NCBI RefSeq assembly: GCF_030063475.1
Contig: NZ_JASIRT010000009.1
Location: 62,001-126,000 of the forward strand
Direction of reading: 5' to 3'
Length of the DNA stretch: 64,000 nucleotides
DNA from: Roseomonas sp. E05
Lineage (GTDB): Bacteria; Pseudomonadota; Alphaproteobacteria; Acetobacterales; Acetobacteraceae
Positions 42,677 to 51,279 of this stretch are shown here, in pieces. Numbering within the stretch: the first letter of the stretch is position 1; each line of letters begins with the position of its first letter. Position numbers and translations under genes: made by a program. The notes below the pieces were generated by a model that saw only the letters and a list, made by a program, of their open reading frames with translations, ran no database searches and had not been told where the DNA came from.

Positions 42677-44328
42677 GCGGGGCCGTTGCCGCGTTGAAGG
42701 AGGCCGTCACGGGCCCGGCGCTGATGCGTCATGTGCAGGAATTCGCCCGCCGCGTGAAGCTCTCCGGCACGCCGGAGGAATTGGAGAGCTTCCGGTACCT
42801 GAAGGCGCAGCTCGATGGCTTCGGCTACCGCACGCGCCTGCTGATGCACGACGCCTATATCAGCCTGCCCGGCCCTGCGCAGGTGCAGGCGGGTGGCGAG
42901 ATGGTGAAGGCCATCACGCAGTCCTTCTCGCGCCCCTCGCCGGCGGGCGGGCTGCGCGGGCCGCTGGCCGATCTCGGTCGCGGCACCGAGGCGGATTTCG
43001 CCGGGCGTGACGTGAGGGGTTGCATCGTGCTGGTGGAGGGCATCGCAAGCCCTGCGGTCGCGGCGCTCGCCTCCGCCGCCGGCGCCGCCGGGCAACTGCA
43101 TGTCAGTCCGCAGCAGCACCTGCACGAGATGTGCATCTCGCCCGTCTGGGGCAGTCCTTCCGATGCCACGCGGCCGGCGCTGCCGGCGGCAGTGGTCTGT
43201 ACCATCTCGCAGGAAGATGGTCAGATGCTGCGCGCGCGGCTTGCCGCCGGCGAGGCGCTGGAGGCCGTGCTGCACGCCGAGGTGGACACCGGCTGGCGGC
43301 AGACCCCGCTGCTGGAGGCGGAACTGGACGGGCAGGGCGGGGCGGAGGCGCCCTTCATCCTGTTCTCCGGCCATCACGACACCTGGTACGAGGGCGTGAT
43401 GGACAATGGCTCGGCCAATGCGACCATGCTGGAGGCGGCGCGCGTGCTGGCCGAACGGCAGGGCGAGTGGCGGCGCGGGCTGCGGCTGTGCTTCTGGTCC
43501 GGCCATTCGCATGGCCGCTACTCCGGCTCTGCCTGGTATGCCGACACGCATTGGGAGGAGCTGGATCGCCGCTGTGCCGCGCATGTGAACGTCGATTCCA
43601 CTGGCGGCATCGGCGCCACCGTCCTTACTCAGACCGGCGTGACGCCGGAGCTGGTTGCGCTCGCCGCCGATACCATCGCCGCAGAGACCGGGCAGCACTA
43701 CACGGGCAAGCGGCCCTCGCGCAGCAGCGACCAGTCCTTCTGGGGCATCGGCATCCCCTCAATGTTCGGTGGACTGAGCACGCAGGTGCCGGGCACGCCG
43801 ACCTTCGGTCCGCCCACCATGCGCAACGCGCTGGGCTGGTGGTGGCACACGCCGCACGATCTGATCGATAAGATCGACGAGGCCTTCCTTGTTCGTGACA
43901 CGCGCGTCTTCGTCCACACACTCTGGCGCCTGCTGGCCGAGCCGGTACTGCCGCTGAACCCGGCCGCCACGGCTGCGGCGCTGCTCGAGGAACTGCGCGG
44001 CCTGTCGGCGGAAGGTCCTGCCGTGCCGCATCTGGCCCGGGCCGCCACGGCGGCGGAAGCTCTGGCGACTGCACCCCCTCCGTCCTCTGACCGTGCGGCG
44101 ATGCTGGCCTGCCGTGCCCTGGTTCCCCTGCACATGACGGAAGGGGACCGGTTCGTGCATGATCCTGCGCTGCCGCAGCCGGCCTGGCCGCTGCTGCGCC
44201 CACTGCGGGCCTGGGCGCAGGCACCGGCGGGATCGGACGAGGCACGCTTCCTGGGAGTGGCGGCAGTCCGCGCCTGCAACCGCCTCGTCCACGGGCTGCA
44301 GCAGGCGCGCGAGGCATTGCGGGGCTGA
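42673..44328 (+). CDS. atypical M28-type peptidase homologue, second paralogue
   Basis: A 551-residue paralogue of the preceding gene. His234-x-Asp236 (SGHHDTWYEG), MDNGSANATMLEAARVLA, NVDSTGG and WWWHTPHDLIDKID retain the M28 metal frame, and WSGHSHGRYSGSAWYAD (His278) again replaces the Glu-Glu motif. The tandem pair may act as heteromer on amide substrates. The ATGA overlap (42673-42676) couples translation. No signal peptide is visible in either. Divergence from the DppA promoter suggests joint function with the peptide-type importer. Confidence 0.88.
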   Translation: MSGAVAALKEAVTGPALMRHVQEFARRVKLSGTPEELESFRYLKAQLDGFGYRTRLLMHDAYISLPGPAQVQAGGEMVKAITQSFSRPSPAGGLRGPLADLGRGTEADFAGRDVRGCIVLVEGIASPAVAALASAAGAAGQLHVSPQQHLHEMCISPVWGSPSDATRPALPAAVVCTISQEDGQMLRARLAAGEALEAVLHAEVDTGWRQTPLLEAELDGQGGAEAPFILFSGHHDTWYEGVMDNGSANATMLEAARVLAERQGEWRRGLRLCFWSGHSHGRYSGSAWYADTHWEELDRRCAAHVNVDSTGGIGATVLTQTGVTPELVALAADTIAAETGQHYTGKRPSRSSDQSFWGIGIPSMFGGLSTQVPGTPTFGPPTMRNALGWWWHTPHDLIDKIDEAFLVRDTRVFVHTLWRLLAEPVLPLNPAATAAALLEELRGLSAEGPAVPHLARAATAAEALATAPPPSSDRAAMLACRALVPLHMTEGDRFVHDPALPQPAWPLLRPLRAWAQAPAGSDEARFLGVAAVRACNRLVHGLQQAREALRG

Positions 44329-44330
44329 GG

Positions 44331-44400
44331 CCGGGAGGCGCTGCCTCCCGGACCCTCTGCCGGGGAGGCAACAGCCTCCCCGGGCTCCGCGATCCGTTTC
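44331..44400. repeat. multi-hairpin intergenic repeat between convergent genes, copy 2
   Basis: CCGGGAGGCGCTGCCTCCCGG (44331-44351) and CCGGGGAGGC-AACA-GCCTCCCCGG (44360-44383), followed by CTCCGCGATCCGTTTC. It matches the copy at 26397-26466 in order, spacing and most bases, with compensating changes in the second stem. It begins 2 bp after one stop and ends 7 bp before the convergent one, so it probably terminates both transcripts. Confidence 0.75.
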
Positions 44401-44407
44401 CCGCGCC

Positions 44408-46696
44408 TCAGACGAGGTCGGCCATCGTGATCGGCAGTTCGCGCACCCGCTTGCCGGTGGCGTGGAACACCGCATTGGCGATGGCCGGCGCGACACCGAC
44501 GATGCCCAGCTCGCCCACGCCCTTGCCGCCCAGCGCCGAGGCGTGGGGGTCGGGTTCGCCCACTGAGATCACCTCGATCGACGGTACATCGGCATTGGTC
44601 GGCAGCAGGTAGTCGGCAAGGTTGTTGTTCAGCACACGGGCCTGGCGCGGGTCGATCATGCCGCCCTCCAGCAGCGCCTGGCCGATGCCCATGATGATGC
44701 CGCCCTTGATCTGGCTTTCCGCCAACTTCGGATTGTAGAGCCGCCCGGCATCGAAGGCGGTGACGATGCGGCGCAGGCGGATGCTGCGCAGCGCCTCGTC
44801 CACCGCCACCTCGACGAAATGCGCGCACCAGCTGTGCATCGAATAGTCACCGTCGGTCGGCGGCCGCATGCTGGAGACGGTGGTGAAGGCGCGGTAGCGG
44901 TCCTCCGGTGTCAGCCCGTTTTCCGACAGCGTGTCGCGCAGCGCCTCGATCCTGTCGCGCCCGAGGGCAGTCAGCAGCGCGCCGATCGGCAAAGGCGGCG
45001 CCTCGCCGCGCGGCGGTACGAGGTGGCCATGCTCCACCGCCAGGGTGTTCGCCACCCCGCGCAGCGGCGAACGCGGATCGGTCAGCGCGAGACCGATCAG
45101 CTCCTCCCGCGCTGCGCGGGCGGCCTTGTCCACCGCACCGGTCATCAACCCCGCCATCTGCGAGCCCCCGGTGACGGGCGCGCGCGGCAGGCTGGAATCG
45201 CCGAGCCGCACCCGCACCTGCGCCAGCGGCACGCTGAAGACCGCGGCCGCCGTCTGCGCCAGGATGGTGTAGGCGCCGGTACCCATGTCGCTGGTGCTGC
45301 TGGCCACCTCGACGGTGCCGTCGGCCAGGACGCGCACCATTGCCTCGCCGGGGCTGCGGCGCACCGGATAGGTGCCGGCCGCCATGCCCCAGCCGATCAG
45401 CAGCCGCCCCTCCCGCAGCGAGCCCGGGGCCATGCGGCGTCGCGCCCAGCCGAAGGCCTCCGCACCGGCGGCGAAGGCTTCGCGCAGCCGGCGCGTGGAC
45501 CAGGGCTTGCCGGATTGCGGGTCCCGCTCGGCATGGTTCCGCAGGCGCAGGGCGAGCGGATCGACGCCGACCGCATAGGCCAGCTCGTCCATTGCGCATT
45601 CCAGGCCGAAGGCGGAGGGGTTCTCGCCGGGTGCCCGCTTGGCGAAGGGCAGCACCGTGTTCACCGGCACGAGGTGCTGCTGGCTGCTGAAATTCGGCAG
45701 GTCATACATCAGCGCGGTGACGGAGCTCAGCGGCTCGATCCAGACACCGTCCACCGAGGTCTCGTTGCAGCCGCGCTGACGGATGGCCAGCAGCCGGCCC
45801 TCTGCCGTTGCGCCCAGTTCCAACACCTGCCGGGTCGCCGCGCGGCCGCCGAAGGCGGTGAAGGTCTGCGGCCGGGTCAGCGCCAGTTTCACCGGCCGGC
45901 CGAGCTGCCGCGCGGCGAGCGCGGCGAGGGCGCCATGCGCCAGGGCCAGCGCCTTGGAGCCGAAGCCGCCGCCGATATAGGGCGAGATCAGCCGCACCTT
46001 CTCGAAGGGAATGCCGAACCACTCCGCATAGGTCCGTGCCATGCCGTCGAGCCACTGGCTGTGCTCCCAGATGGTGAGCGCATCGCCCTCCCAGCGGGCG
46101 ATCAGCCCATGCGGCTCGATGGGCATCTGGTACTCGCGCGGGGTACGGTACTCGGCCGTAAGCCGCACCGGTGCCCCGGCGAAGGCCAGCGCCGCGTCGC
46201 CCCGCTCGATCGCCAGCGGTGGCAGCGGGTTGCCCTCGCCGGCGGCGGGGTCGTCCATGCCGGCGACCGCGGGCTCCCTGTCATAGGCGACGCGCAGCAG
46301 CGCGGCGGCCTCGGTCGCCTGCTCCAGCGTCTCCGCCACCACGGCGGCGATCTGCTGGCCGGTGTAGCGGATGGTGTGCTCCAGCGGCCGGTACTCGGGT
46401 TGCGTGGGCGCCTCCCCGGTCCAGGTGGAGGCGGCGCGCAGGGGCGGCGTGCTGTCCGGCGTCAGCACCAGCAGCACGCCGGGGGCGGCGCTGGCGGCGC
46501 GCGTGTCAATCGTGCGCACCCGGCCGGCGGGAATAGTGGATTGAACGATCACCGCATGCGCCACGCCCTCCACCGGATGGTCGAGGGCGTAGCTGGCCGC
46601 GCCGCGAACCTTGGCGCGGCCATCAATACGCGGCAGGCGGGCGCCGAGGCCGTCGCCGGCATCGCCCCGCCGGGGAGTGGGATCCAGGGGCGTCAT
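44408..46696 (-). CDS. molybdenum hydroxylase large subunit (xanthine dehydrogenase family, PaoC-like)
   Basis: A 762-residue molybdopterin subunit of the xanthine/aldehyde oxidoreductase family. Active-site Glu729 lies in [15 protein letters not shown], and [18 protein letters not shown] is the Mo-cofactor glycine loop. The length and C-terminus ([12 protein letters not shown]) resemble the E. coli aldehyde oxidoreductase PaoC. The substrate, an aldehyde or N-heterocycle, is not determined by sequence. The start at 46696 overlaps the FAD subunit by 4 bp. The much longer upstream reading frame is a shadow of the other two subunits. Confidence 0.93.
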   Translation of the reverse strand: MTPLDPTPRRGDAGDGLGARLPRIDGRAKVRGAASYALDHPVEGVAHAVIVQSTIPAGRVRTIDTRAASAAPGVLLVLTPDSTPPLRAASTWTGEAPTQPEYRPLEHTIRYTGQQIAAVVAETLEQATEAAALLRVAYDREPAVAGMDDPAAGEGNPLPPLAIERGDAALAFAGAPVRLTAEYRTPREYQMPIEPHGLIARWEGDALTIWEHSQWLDGMARTYAEWFGIPFEKVRLISPYIGGGFGSKALALAHGALAALAARQLGRPVKLALTRPQTFTAFGGRAATRQVLELGATAEGRLLAIRQRGCNETSVDGVWIEPLSSVTALMYDLPNFSSQQHLVPVNTVLPFAKRAPGENPSAFGLECAMDELAYAVGVDPLALRLRNHAERDPQSGKPWSTRRLREAFAAGAEAFGWARRRMAPGSLREGRLLIGWGMAAGTYPVRRSPGEAMVRVLADGTVEVASSTSDMGTGAYTILAQTAAAVFSVPLAQVRVRLGDSSLPRAPVTGGSQMAGLMTGAVDKAARAAREELIGLALTDPRSPLRGVANTLAVEHGHLVPPRGEAPPLPIGALLTALGRDRIEALRDTLSENGLTPEDRYRAFTTVSSMRPPTDGDYSMHSWCAHFVEVAVDEALRSIRLRRIVTAFDAGRLYNPKLAESQIKGGIIMGIGQALLEGGMIDPRQARVLNNNLADYLLPTNADVPSIEVISVGEPDPHASALGGKGVGELGIVGVAPAIANAVFHATGKRVRELPITMADLV

Positions 46697-47679
46697 GCGC
46701 GCTCTTCCCAAAGCAGCGTCTCGATGGCGCGGGCGACCAGGCGCGGCGCCAGCTCCAGCTTGTGGCGATTGTCGGGCCGGGGTGTGGCACCCTGCATGGC
46801 CAGCAGGCACGCCTCGCGGACCGCCTCGGGCGTCGGCTCCCGGCCGGTCAGGGCCGCCTCCACGGCGCGGGCGCGCCAGGGGATGGTGGCGACGCCGCCG
46901 AGCGCCACGCGCAGGGTGGCAACCCGGCACTCCGCATCCAGTTCCAGCCCGGCCGCGACGCTGACGGTGGCGAACTCGTAGGAGGCGCGGTCGCGCAGCT
47001 TCAGGTAGGTCGAGCGCCGCGCCGCCCGGCTGGCGGGCAGAGTGACCGCCGTGATGATCTCGCCCGGAGCGAGGGCGAACTCGCGCTCGGGCGTGGTGCC
47101 GGGCAGCAGGAAGAAATCGGTGGCTGCGACCTGTCGCTCGCCAAGATGGATGATGGCATCGAGCGCGACGAGCGCCACCGCAAGATCGCCGGGATAGGTG
47201 GCGATGCAGGCCTCGCTGGTGCCCAGCAGGGCGTGGTTGGTGGTGATGCCGTCGAGGGCCGCGCAGCCGCTGCCGGGGGTGCGACGGTTGCAGGCGGGAA
47301 AGCTGGCGGGGTCGCGGAAATATGCGCAACGGGTGCGCTGCAGCAGGTTGCCGCCGATCGTCGCCATGTTGCGGATCTGCGCCGAGGCGGAAAGCGAGAG
47401 CGCCTGCGCCACGGCGGGGAAGGCCGTGCGCACCGCCGCATCCTCGGCCACGCGCGCCATCCGCGCCAGGGCACCGAGCCGCAGGCCCTGCGCATCGACG
47501 GTGATTTCGTCCAGGCCGGGCAGGCGGGTGATGTCGATCACCTGCTCCGGTCGCGCCACCTCGCACTTGGCCAGGTCGAGCAGGGTGGTGCCGCCGGCCA
47601 GGATGGCGGCGTCGGTCGTTGCCGCCTGCTGTCGCGCGGCCTCCAGGCCGCTGGCCCGGTGATAGGAAAAGGCCTTCAT
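46693..47679 (-). CDS. molybdenum hydroxylase FAD subunit with extra 4Fe-4S cysteines (PaoB-like)
   Basis: A 328-residue FAD-binding subunit. [14 protein letters not shown] and [12 protein letters not shown] are the FAD-binding blocks. Cys118, Cys130, Cys139 and Cys158 (in [17 protein letters not shown] and [10 protein letters not shown]) match the additional 4Fe-4S site of PaoB and 4-hydroxybenzoyl-CoA reductase beta subunits, absent from ordinary CoxM/XdhB. It passes electrons from the small subunit clusters to FAD. It overlaps the 2Fe-2S gene by 4 bp. Confidence 0.92.
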   Translation of the reverse strand: MKAFSYHRASGLEAARQQAATTDAAILAGGTTLLDLAKCEVARPEQVIDITRLPGLDEITVDAQGLRLGALARMARVAEDAAVRTAFPAVAQALSLSASAQIRNMATIGGNLLQRTRCAYFRDPASFPACNRRTPGSGCAALDGITTNHALLGTSEACIATYPGDLAVALVALDAIIHLGERQVAATDFFLLPGTTPEREFALAPGEIITAVTLPASRAARRSTYLKLRDRASYEFATVSVAAGLELDAECRVATLRVALGGVATIPWRARAVEAALTGREPTPEAVREACLLAMQGATPRPDNRHKLELAPRLVARAIETLLWEERA

Positions 47680-48155
47680 GCCAGCCCCTCCGCGGCCCGG
47701 CGTACGGCGGCGACGATGTGCGGATAGGCGCCGCAGCGGCAGAGATTGCCTGCCATGTACTCGCGGATCTCCGCCTCCGAGCCGGCATGGCCCTCACGGA
47801 TGCAGGCGACGGCGGACATGATCTGTCCGGGCGTGCAGAAGCCGCACTGGAACGCATCCTCTTCCAGGAAGGCGGTCTGTACGGCGTGCAGCGCGCCGTC
47901 CGGCCCGGCGAGCCCCTCGATGGTGGTGACGGCGCGGCCTTCGGCCTGGCAGGCCAGGGTGAGGCAGGACAGCACCCGCTCGCCGTCGAGATGCACGGTG
48001 CAGGCGCCGCATTGGCCCTGGTCGCATCCTTTCTTGGTGCCGGTGAGATGAAGCTGCTCGCGCAGCGCGTCGAGCAGGGTGGTGCGGCCTTCGGCCTCGA
48101 ACACATGGTCCTGGCCGTTGATCGAAAGCGTCAGGAGGGTGGTCACGGACGGCAT
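47676..48155 (-). CDS. molybdenum hydroxylase 2Fe-2S subunit (PaoA-like)
   Basis: A 159-residue iron-sulfur subunit with the plant-ferredoxin cluster cysteines 44, 49, 52 and 64 ([14 protein letters not shown]) and the second cluster cysteines 104, 107, 139 and 141 ([19 protein letters not shown]). Unlike E. coli PaoA it lacks a long Tat leader, so this enzyme is probably cytoplasmic. First gene of the three-subunit operon, divergent from a TetR regulator. No dedicated XdhC/PaoD-type chaperone gene is seen nearby. Confidence 0.94.
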   Translation of the reverse strand: MPSVTTLLTLSINGQDHVFEAEGRTTLLDALREQLHLTGTKKGCDQGQCGACTVHLDGERVLSCLTLACQAEGRAVTTIEGLAGPDGALHAVQTAFLEEDAFQCGFCTPGQIMSAVACIREGHAGSEAEIREYMAGNLCRCGAYPHIVAAVRRAAEGLA

Positions 48156-48225
48156 GGCGGCGCGTCCTGGCGGCAGGGAAGGGGCATGACAATGGCTCCC
48201 GATGGTCGGATACTGCGCCTTGGAA

Positions 48226-48254
48226 GGATAAACGGAGGGTTCCTCCGTTTATCC
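48226..48254. promoter_or_regulatory. perfect 13-3-13 palindrome, TetR operator
   Basis: GGATAAACGGAGG-GTT-CCTCCGTTTATCC is a perfect 29 bp inverted repeat in the 136 bp divergent gap, 71 bp before the hydroxylase operon start and 37 bp before the TetR start. It is the obvious operator for the TetR protein on both promoters. Confidence 0.85.
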
Positions 48255-48291
48255 AAACTAAGGTCCCGGCGGGCCTGGTCAAGGGTGAGGC

Positions 48292-48897
48292 ATGTCGGCG
48301 GCTGGAGAATGTGATCGGGAGCCCCGCAAGCGGGCCGACGCGCGGCGTAATCGCGAGCGCCTGCTGATGGCCGCGCGAGCGCTGGTCGCGGAGCAGGGCA
48401 TGGCGGCCTCGCTGGAGGCCGTGGCGCGTCAGGCCGGACTGGGCATCGGAACGCTGTACCGGCACTTCCCGACGCGGGAGGCGCTGGTGGAAGCGCTGTT
48501 CCGCGAGGAGCATGCCGCGCTGGTGGCTGCTGCCGACGATCTGGCGGCCCGGCTGCCGGCCGATGAGGCGCTGGCGCGGTGGCTGCAGCGCAGCCTGGAC
48601 TACCTGGCCACCAAACGCGGCCTTGGCGACAGCCTGCACCAGCTCCTGCAGGCGCGGCCGGACATCGTGGCAGCCGTGCAGGGGGGCTTCCCCAGCGCCG
48701 TGGCGCGGTTGCTGGCTGCGGCCATCGCGCAGGGGAGTGTCCGGCCCGATGCCGAGCCGGAGGACATTCTGCACACGTTGACCGGCATCTATTCCGCCCC
48801 GGCCGGGCCGGATTGGCGGCGCCGGGCGGGCCGCATTGTCGGCCTGCTGATGGACGGGCTTCGCGCCAGGCCGGAAAAGGCCCTTCCGCGGGGATGA
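48292..48897 (+). CDS. TetR family regulator
   Basis: A 201-residue repressor. The helix-turn-helix is in ADARRNRERLLMAARALVAE and LEAVARQAGLGIGTLYRHFP (about residues 15-65), followed by a helical ligand domain (LARWLQRSLDYLATKRGLGD, a pattern common in TetR C-terminal family proteins). It is divergent from the molybdenum hydroxylase operon and presumably responds to its substrate. Confidence 0.92.
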   Translation: MSAAGECDREPRKRADARRNRERLLMAARALVAEQGMAASLEAVARQAGLGIGTLYRHFPTREALVEALFREEHAALVAAADDLAARLPADEALARWLQRSLDYLATKRGLGDSLHQLLQARPDIVAAVQGGFPSAVARLLAAAIAQGSVRPDAEPEDILHTLTGIYSAPAGPDWRRRAGRIVGLLMDGLRARPEKALPRG

Positions 48898-48915
48898 ACC
48901 GGCCGGGCGCCCGCG

Positions 48916-49242
48916 CTATGCCTCCTGCCAGCGCAGCTGCATGAAAGGTGCGGGCACGAGCAGCTTGTTCTCCTGCGTAAACACCATGGGCCGGACCTTG
49001 GCGGCATAGGCCTTCCAGGTGGGATCGGCGAGCAGGCGCGCACGCCGTTCGCGGCGCTCCTCCAGGCTTTCATAGGCCCAGAGATGGATCACCTGGTTCA
49101 ACGGCCCGAACTCGGTTGTGTAGTAGCCGACCATCCGCCCCAGGATTGGCCGCTGGATCGCCATCCCCTCCGCTTCATAGGCCCTGATGTAGGCGGCCGC
49201 CTCGCCGGCGCGCAGCGTATAGATCCGTTCCTCGACGATCAT
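48916..49242 (-). CDS. NIPSNAP family protein
   Basis: A 108-residue alpha/beta-barrel (ferredoxin-like) protein of the NIPSNAP family. Typical motifs are VEERIYTLRAGEAAAYIRAY at the N-terminus, GYYTTEFGPLNQVIHLWAYES in the middle and ADPTWKAYAAKVRPMV near the end. Function in bacteria is poorly known; members often sit beside catabolic genes. It is divergent from the FadR-type regulator and shares its promoter region. Confidence 0.88.
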   Translation of the reverse strand: MIVEERIYTLRAGEAAAYIRAYEAEGMAIQRPILGRMVGYYTTEFGPLNQVIHLWAYESLEERRERRARLLADPTWKAYAAKVRPMVFTQENKLLVPAPFMQLRWQEA

Positions 49243-49271
49243 CGGTACCCCCCCCCTGAATTGCGGCCTTG

Positions 49272-49310
49272 TGGTCCAACCAGATTGGCCTTACCAATTT
49301 GGTAGATCCA
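49272..49310. promoter_or_regulatory. FadR-type GntR operator region
   Basis: TGGTCCAACCA (49272-49282) fits the FadR-subfamily consensus TNGTNNNACNA. A perfect 13 bp palindrome TACCAATTTGGTA (49292-49304) and an imperfect TGGTAGATCCA (49300-49310) follow within 30 bp. All lie in the 92 bp divergent gap between the NIPSNAP and GntR genes and are probable autoregulatory sites. Confidence 0.65.
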
Positions 49311-49334
49311 GTTTTCAGGGGTGTCCAGTCGCTC

Positions 49335-50102
49335 ATGCGGAGCAAACAACGCGAACCCGTCCTGCCGCCTTCCACCGGGGAAGATGCCGCAATCGCGCCC
49401 ATGGACGAGCGCACCAGCCTGATCGGTCGCCTGCTGCCTTTCATTGCGCATCGCCGGCTGGAGCCGGGGGACCGGCTGCCGTCGGAGCGGGAACTGGCGG
49501 AACGCTTCGGGGTCAGCCGTGGCGCGTTGCGGGAAGCCATCGCGGTGCTGGAGACGCTGCGCATGGTGGAGCGCCGGCCCAATTCCGGCATCTATCTCCG
49601 TGCCGTGGACAAACAGGGCAGTCTGGACGCGATCGTGCTGCAGGCCGAACTGGGGATTCCGCTGACCGAGACGGAGGTGCGGGAGGTGGTGGAACTGCGC
49701 CGCATCCTCGAACTCCAGGCCGTGCGCCTGGCAGCCGAGCGCCGCGACGCAGCCGACCTGGCACGGATCGACCAGGTGCTGGCGGAGAGCGCGCGCGTCA
49801 TCGGCGCGGGTGAAAACCTGGCCGACCAGGATGCGGCCTTCCACCTCGCAGTGGTGGAGGCGGCGGGCAACCACGTCTTCCTGCGGGTGGTGAACTCCTT
49901 TTATCTGCTCTCCCGCACGCGGCGGCGCCACTACTTCGCCGATGGCCAGCGCGCGCCCCTGTCGCACGCCCAGCATGTCGCGTTGCGCGATGCTCTCGTC
50001 GCGCGCGACCCGGACCGTGCCGAGGCGGCGATGGGCGGTCATCTGCGGGGCGTCGAGAGCTACTGGATGGAGCTGCTGCAGCGACGATCGCGCACCGACT
50101 GA
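49335..50102 (+). CDS. GntR family regulator, FadR/FCD subfamily
   Basis: A 255-residue regulator: wHTH in LIGRLLPFIAHRRLEPGDRL and RFGVSRGALREAIAVLETL, then an FCD domain with the metal His pattern (DAAFHLAVVEAAGNH, AQHVALRDAL, GGHLRGVE). FCD proteins of this type often sense uronates, lactate or related sugar acids. It precedes the enolase-superfamily genes by 35 bp. The start could also be 49401 (MDERTS). Confidence 0.9.
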   Translation: MRSKQREPVLPPSTGEDAAIAPMDERTSLIGRLLPFIAHRRLEPGDRLPSERELAERFGVSRGALREAIAVLETLRMVERRPNSGIYLRAVDKQGSLDAIVLQAELGIPLTETEVREVVELRRILELQAVRLAAERRDAADLARIDQVLAESARVIGAGENLADQDAAFHLAVVEAAGNHVFLRVVNSFYLLSRTRRRHYFADGQRAPLSHAQHVALRDALVARDPDRAEAAMGGHLRGVESYWMELLQRRSRTD

Positions 50103-50137
50103 CCGGCCGCAGAACGGCGCCAGGGAGGAGGACAAGA

Positions 50138-51277
50138 ATGAAGATCACCGATTTAACCTGCCATGTGCTGCAGTCGAAGGTGGAGCAGCCCTTCACCTCG
50201 GCGCGCGGCTGGCTCTATACGACGCGGGCCTCCTGCATCGTGGAAGTTTCCACCGACGCAGGCATCACGGGATGGGGCGAGTGCTACGGCCCCGCAGCGG
50301 TGAATCGCAGCATCATCGAGACGCAATATCGCAACCGCGTGATCGGCCGTGATCCCTTCGATGTCGAGGTGATCTGGGAGGATCTCTACAACCGCATCAA
50401 GGATTATGGCCTGACCGGCATGACCATCGCCGCGCTGTCGGGCATCGACATCGCGTTGTGGGACATCATGGGCCACGCGGTTGGCAAGCCCGTGCACAAG
50501 CTGATCGGCGGGGCGCACCGCACCGAACTGACCGCCTATGCCACCGGCCTCTACTTCATCGACATGGACCGGCTGGTGGAGGAAGCGGCAGAGGAGGCGC
50601 GGAAATACGCCGAGCAGGGCTTCCGGGCCATCAAGATGAAGATCGGCCTCGGCGACCCCAAGCTCGACCTGCGGCGGGTGGCGGCGGTGCGCGAGGTGAT
50701 CGGGCCAGACATCAGGCTGGCCGTGGATGCCAACCACTGCTTCACCGTGCCGCAGGCCATCCGCCTGGGCCGCGCGATGGAGGAGCTCGACATCCTCTGG
50801 TTCGAGGAGCCAATCAGCCCGGAGGACCATGACGGCTATGTGGAGGTCACGCGCGCGCTCGACATGGCGGTGGCGGGCGGCGAGAACGACTTCACGCGCT
50901 GGGGCTTCCGTGACGTGATCGCGCGCAAGGCGATGGACATCGTGCAGCCCGACGTCTGTGCCGCCGGCGGCATCAGCGAGTGCCGCAAGATCGCCGCCAT
51001 GGCCTCGGCGCACGGGGTGGAATGCGTGCCGCATGCCTGGGGCTCGGCCATCGGGCTGGCGGCGACGGTGCAGTTCCTGGCGGCCCTGCCGGATACGCCG
51101 CCCGCCCTGCGGCCGATGCCGCCCATGCTGGAATTCGAGCAGACGCCCAATCCGCTGCGCGACATGCTGGCGCGTGAGCCGATCGAGCAGCGGTGCGGCA
51201 TCGTGCGGGTGCCGGACGGGCCGGGGCTCGGCATCGAGATCAACCGCGACGTCCTGCACCGCTACAAGGTGGCCTGA
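50138..51277 (+). CDS. mandelate racemase/enolase family protein 1 (galactarolactone cycloisomerase-like)
   Basis: A 379-residue enolase-superfamily enzyme. Catalytic features are the KxK motif in AIKMKIG, metal ligands in VDANH, WFEEP and AGGEND, and the His-Asp pair region QPDVCAAGG and VPHAWGS. The C-terminus (EFEQTPNPLRDML, PDGPGLGIEINRD) resembles D-galactarolactone cycloisomerase of Agrobacterium, from memory. It abstracts a proton alpha to a carboxylate to eliminate, isomerise or epimerise a sugar acid. GGGAGGAGG precedes the ATG. It is first of four tightly linked metabolic genes. Confidence 0.9.
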   Translation: MKITDLTCHVLQSKVEQPFTSARGWLYTTRASCIVEVSTDAGITGWGECYGPAAVNRSIIETQYRNRVIGRDPFDVEVIWEDLYNRIKDYGLTGMTIAALSGIDIALWDIMGHAVGKPVHKLIGGAHRTELTAYATGLYFIDMDRLVEEAAEEARKYAEQGFRAIKMKIGLGDPKLDLRRVAAVREVIGPDIRLAVDANHCFTVPQAIRLGRAMEELDILWFEEPISPEDHDGYVEVTRALDMAVAGGENDFTRWGFRDVIARKAMDIVQPDVCAAGGISECRKIAAMASAHGVECVPHAWGSAIGLAATVQFLAALPDTPPALRPMPPMLEFEQTPNPLRDMLAREPIEQRCGIVRVPDGPGLGIEINRDVLHRYKVA

Positions 51278-51279
51278 CC

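Noticed and set aside
44408-48106. A single 1232-codon open frame on the - strand
   Set aside because: Only the part from 46696 down encodes the molybdenum hydroxylase large subunit. The upstream half overlaps, out of frame, the FAD and 2Fe-2S subunit genes and shows no family similarity; it is a by-product of high GC.
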